Origin: an uncultured Brevibacterium sp.
Lineage (GTDB): Bacteria > Actinomycetota > Actinomycetes > Actinomycetales > Brevibacteriaceae
Direction of reading: 5' to 3'
Length of the DNA: 7,663 bases
Assembly (NCBI GenBank): GCA_902489185.1
Contig: CABTZC010000092.1
Span: 1 to 7,663, forward strand
Shown here one piece after another: positions 6,096 to 7,663 of this stretch. Made by a program: the position numbers and the translations under genes. Within the stretch, counting starts at the first letter, position 1. The number at the start of each line of letters is the position of its first letter. The notes beneath the pieces were generated by a model. The model was not told where the DNA came from, did not search any database, and was given only the letters and a program-made list of their open reading frames with translations.

Positions 6096-6716
6096 CTATG
6101 TGCAATCCGGTCGATGCGCCCCTGGCACGTGTGTGTCCACAATCCCGATGGCTTCCATGAGGGCGAACATGGTGGTGGGGCCAACGAATTTGAAGCCTTT
6201 TTTCTGCAGGGTTTTGGCAAGTGCGTGGGATTCGGGTGATGTGGTTGGGATCTCGTTTACCGACTGTGGGGGTGTCCACGAGTCTGGCCGGAATGACCAC
6301 ACAAGTGTGGCGAGTCCCCCGCTGTCGCGCAGTTGTAGTGTTGCTCGTGCGTTGTTGATTGTGGCGTTGATTTTTGCCTGGTTACGCACGATCCGCGTAT
6401 CGGCCAGCAAGCGAGCACGGTCGGCGTCGTCGAAACTGGCGACGACCTCGGGGTCGAAGCTTGCGAAGGCTTTACGGAATGCGGGCCTCTTTTTGAGGAT
6501 CGTCGCCCATGAGAGGCCTGATTGGAACGCTTCCAGTGATAGCCGTTCGAAGATCCCGGTCTCGTGGGTGATGGGCACACCCCATTCGTGGTCGTAGTAG
6601 TCGCGAAGAAGCGGATCATGCGATGCCCATGGCGGGCGCACCAGTCCGTCTGCCCCGACTATGAGGCCACGGGCGGCAGCGTCGGTGCGGCTGAGTGTTG
6701 TGGCTCGCTCAGTCAC
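6096..6716 (-). CDS. tag: 3-methyladenine DNA glycosylase I (Tag), zinc-snap ligands mostly missing
   Basis: Tag removes 3-methyladenine from alkylated DNA, the first step of base excision repair. It has 206 residues against 187 in E. coli, with about 24 extra at the N-terminus. It aligns well by eye: DPLLRDYYDHEWGVP (34-48), LEAFQSGLSWATILKKR (61-77) with the conserved acidic residue E62 and W70, RNQAKINATINNARA (111-125) and KKGFKFVGPTT (172-182). E. coli Tag binds a structural zinc through C4, H17, H175 and C179. Here the matching positions are P28, Y41, H196 and A200, so only one ligand remains. The only Cys in the protein is C205, near the C-terminus. The start is GTG at 6716-6714, which overlaps the ogt stop by 4 bp (GTGA). 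A shorter start nearer the conserved core cannot be excluded. The gene is convergent with pstB. Confidence 0.93.
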   Translation of the reverse strand: MTERATTLSRTDAAARGLIVGADGLVRPPWASHDPLLRDYYDHEWGVPITHETGIFERLSLEAFQSGLSWATILKKRPAFRKAFASFDPEVVASFDDADRARLLADTRIVRNQAKINATINNARATLQLRDSGGLATLVWSFRPDSWTPPQSVNEIPTTSPESHALAKTLQKKGFKFVGPTTMFALMEAIGIVDTHVPGAHRPDCT

Positions 6717-7207
6717 TGCTCGAGTTCCAGTAGCGCGCGTTTCATGTCGAGGCCACCCGCATAGCCGCCAAGTGACCCGTCAGACCGGAGTACCCGGTGG
6801 CACGGGATGACGATGGGCACCGGGTTGGTGGCGCACGCAGAGCCCACGGCGCGCACCGCGCGGGGCCGGCCTACCGCCTCCGCGACCTGAGTGTATGTGC
6901 GCGTTTGCCCGTACGGAATTGTCGCGAGGCACTCCAGCACGGCCCGCCTGAAACGGGTGGTTGCACTGAGATCAATGTTGATATCGAATGCGGTTCGCTG
7001 GCCGTTGAAGTATTCGTCGAGTTGCTGGGTGATGGCGCCGAGGTGTCCCCCTGTGTCTTGCTCCCCGGTGTCTTGCGTTCCGACTGTTGCGGGGCGGGGC
7101 GGTTCGATGTTTTGCCCCGGCAGCCCGACGTTGACGAGCGCACCGTTGCGCGTAACAAGAAGGAGCTCACCCAGAGGTGTTTGGTGGGTGCAGTAGTTAA
7201 GTGTCAA
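6713..7207 (-). CDS. ogt: Methylated-DNA--[protein]-cysteine S-methyltransferase (Ogt)
   Basis: A suicide repair protein that transfers the alkyl group from O6-alkylguanine (and O4-alkylthymine) in DNA to its own active-site cysteine. It has 164 residues, normal for the family. The N-terminal domain opens with YCTHQTPLGELLLV (5-18). A variable linker (about 30-55) holds a tandem five-residue repeat, QDTGE then QDTGG (45-54). The catalytic domain has FRRAVLECLATIPYGQTRTYTQVA (from 86), the Arg-finger/helix region RAVRAVGSACATNP (116-129), active-site PCHRV (135-139, acceptor C136) and GGYAGGLDMKRALL (147-160). The start is TTG 7207, with AGGAG only 4 bases before it (7216-7212). There is no ATG or GTG between this codon and the upstream in-frame stop, so TTG is the best choice. 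Its stop overlaps the tag start, which makes an alkylation-repair operon. Confidence 0.93.
   Translation of the reverse strand: MTLNYCTHQTPLGELLLVTRNGALVNVGLPGQNIEPPRPATVGTQDTGEQDTGGHLGAITQQLDEYFNGQRTAFDINIDLSATTRFRRAVLECLATIPYGQTRTYTQVAEAVGRPRAVRAVGSACATNPVPIVIPCHRVLRSDGSLGGYAGGLDMKRALLELEQ
7046..7076 (-). repeat. Two-copy 15-bp tandem repeat inside ogt
   Basis: GTGTCTTGC occurs at 7053-7061 and 7068-7076 on the + strand, 15 bases apart. In the Ogt frame this gives two consecutive five-residue units, QDTGE and QDTGG. It is an in-frame micro-duplication in the variable linker between the two domains, away from the active site. Confidence 0.6.
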
Positions 7208-7285
7208 GGCGCTCCTGCAGTGGGCACGGGATTGGTAGATGGTTTTAACAGTATGTCAGTACGAGCTGAGTTAGAGCGGTTCTGT

Positions 7286-7663
7286 TTAAAACGCCGATGG
7301 TTCGTTGATGGTGTCGCTGATGTCTTGGTCACCGGTATCGAAGTACTCAAGTAACCGCTCATACTGAAGTTGGTTAATCCGGGATTCTGGCGGGTAGACC
7401 AGCATCGCACCAATCCTGGGGAACACCCACGCCAGGGAACCATCATCCATCTTGTCGACGCGGAGTCGTTTCTGGGTTTTCTCCTGGTGATGCCGTTTAC
7501 ACAACGGGTGCAGATTCTCCATCACCGTCAACCCACCTGACGCAGGGTCCTGATGATTGAACGGTTCGATATGGTCCTTCTCGCACACCCTGGCAGGAAC
7601 CGCGCACCACGGGGCACTGCACTCAGGTTGCCTGGCTTCCACCATGCGTTTCAAAGCCGCGGG
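7286..7663 (-). CDS. HNH endonuclease domain protein, DUF222/13E12 type, C-terminal part; start lies right of the window
   Basis: Only the C-terminal 125 codons are visible, and the frame is open to the right edge. The sequence LKRMVEARQPEC, which begins at 7654, is the usual lead-in to the HNH domain in actinobacterial DUF222/13E12-repeat proteins. The TTG at 7654 is therefore probably not the true start. The HNH nuclease domain shows two Cys pairs (ECSAPWC and later LCKRHH), the catalytic DHIEPF motif, NLHPLC and KRHHQEKT, so the ββα-metal core looks complete. These proteins are multi-copy in many actinobacterial genomes and their biological role is poorly known; some carry 13E12-repeat sequence linked to phage or mobile DNA. 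After the HNH domain there is a tail of about 60 residues with WVFPRIGAMLVYPPESR. The stop is 78 bases upstream of ogt on the same strand, so cotranscription with ogt-tag is possible but unproven. Confidence 0.85.
   Translation of the reverse strand, partial: PAALKRMVEARQPECSAPWCAVPARVCEKDHIEPFNHQDPASGGLTVMENLHPLCKRHHQEKTQKRLRVDKMDDGSLAWVFPRIGAMLVYPPESRINQLQYERLLEYFDTGDQDISDTINEPSAF

Noticed and set aside
6797..7354. 185-codon + strand open frame across ogt
   Set aside because: It runs antisense to the ogt gene with its intact PCHRV site, and its translation shows no domain.

Overview
The window looks like chromosomal DNA from a mycothiol-producing actinobacterium of moderate GC content (mid-fifties percent by eye). 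The evidence is a mycothiol synthase gene, a two-domain MutT1-type Nudix/histidine-phosphatase protein, an actinobacterial PstS, frequent GTG/TTG starts and the tail of a DUF222/13E12-type HNH endonuclease. I cannot name the genus from sequence alone; Micrococcales, Actinomycetales or Corynebacteriales-like lineages all fit.

Left part (1-1610, + strand): the 3' part of mshD runs in from the left edge. Its stop overlaps the GTG start of the mutT1-like gene by 4 bp. Next comes a 166-base regulatory region (1611-1776) with an AT-rich inverted repeat and, closer to pstS, an 11-base-periodic direct-repeat array that resembles an actinobacterial PHO box (PhoP operator).

Centre (1777-5985, + strand): a complete high-affinity phosphate ABC transporter operon, pstS-pstC-pstA-pstB. 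PstS is the lipoprotein receptor, PstC and PstA form the membrane channel, and PstB is the ATPase. pstS is separated from pstC by 141 bases holding two strong hairpins, probably an attenuator or processing element that makes PstS in excess. pstC, pstA and pstB follow closely (1-bp overlap, then a 25-base gap). A strong intrinsic terminator follows pstB. No phoU lies next to pstB within the window.

Right part (6096-7663, - strand, convergent with pst): a fragment of an HNH endonuclease gene enters from the right edge, then ogt (O6-alkylguanine-DNA alkyltransferase) and tag (3-methyladenine DNA glycosylase I). ogt and tag overlap by 4 bp and form a small alkylation-repair operon. The Tag protein lacks three of the four zinc-snap ligands of the E. 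coli enzyme.

Taken together this is mostly conserved actinobacterial housekeeping DNA (thiol biosynthesis, nucleotide-pool sanitation, phosphate uptake, alkylation repair). I see no undescribed defence or mobile system. The points most worth a second look are the PHO-box array, the double hairpin between pstS and pstC, the zinc-snap-less Tag and the enlarged PstA N-terminus.
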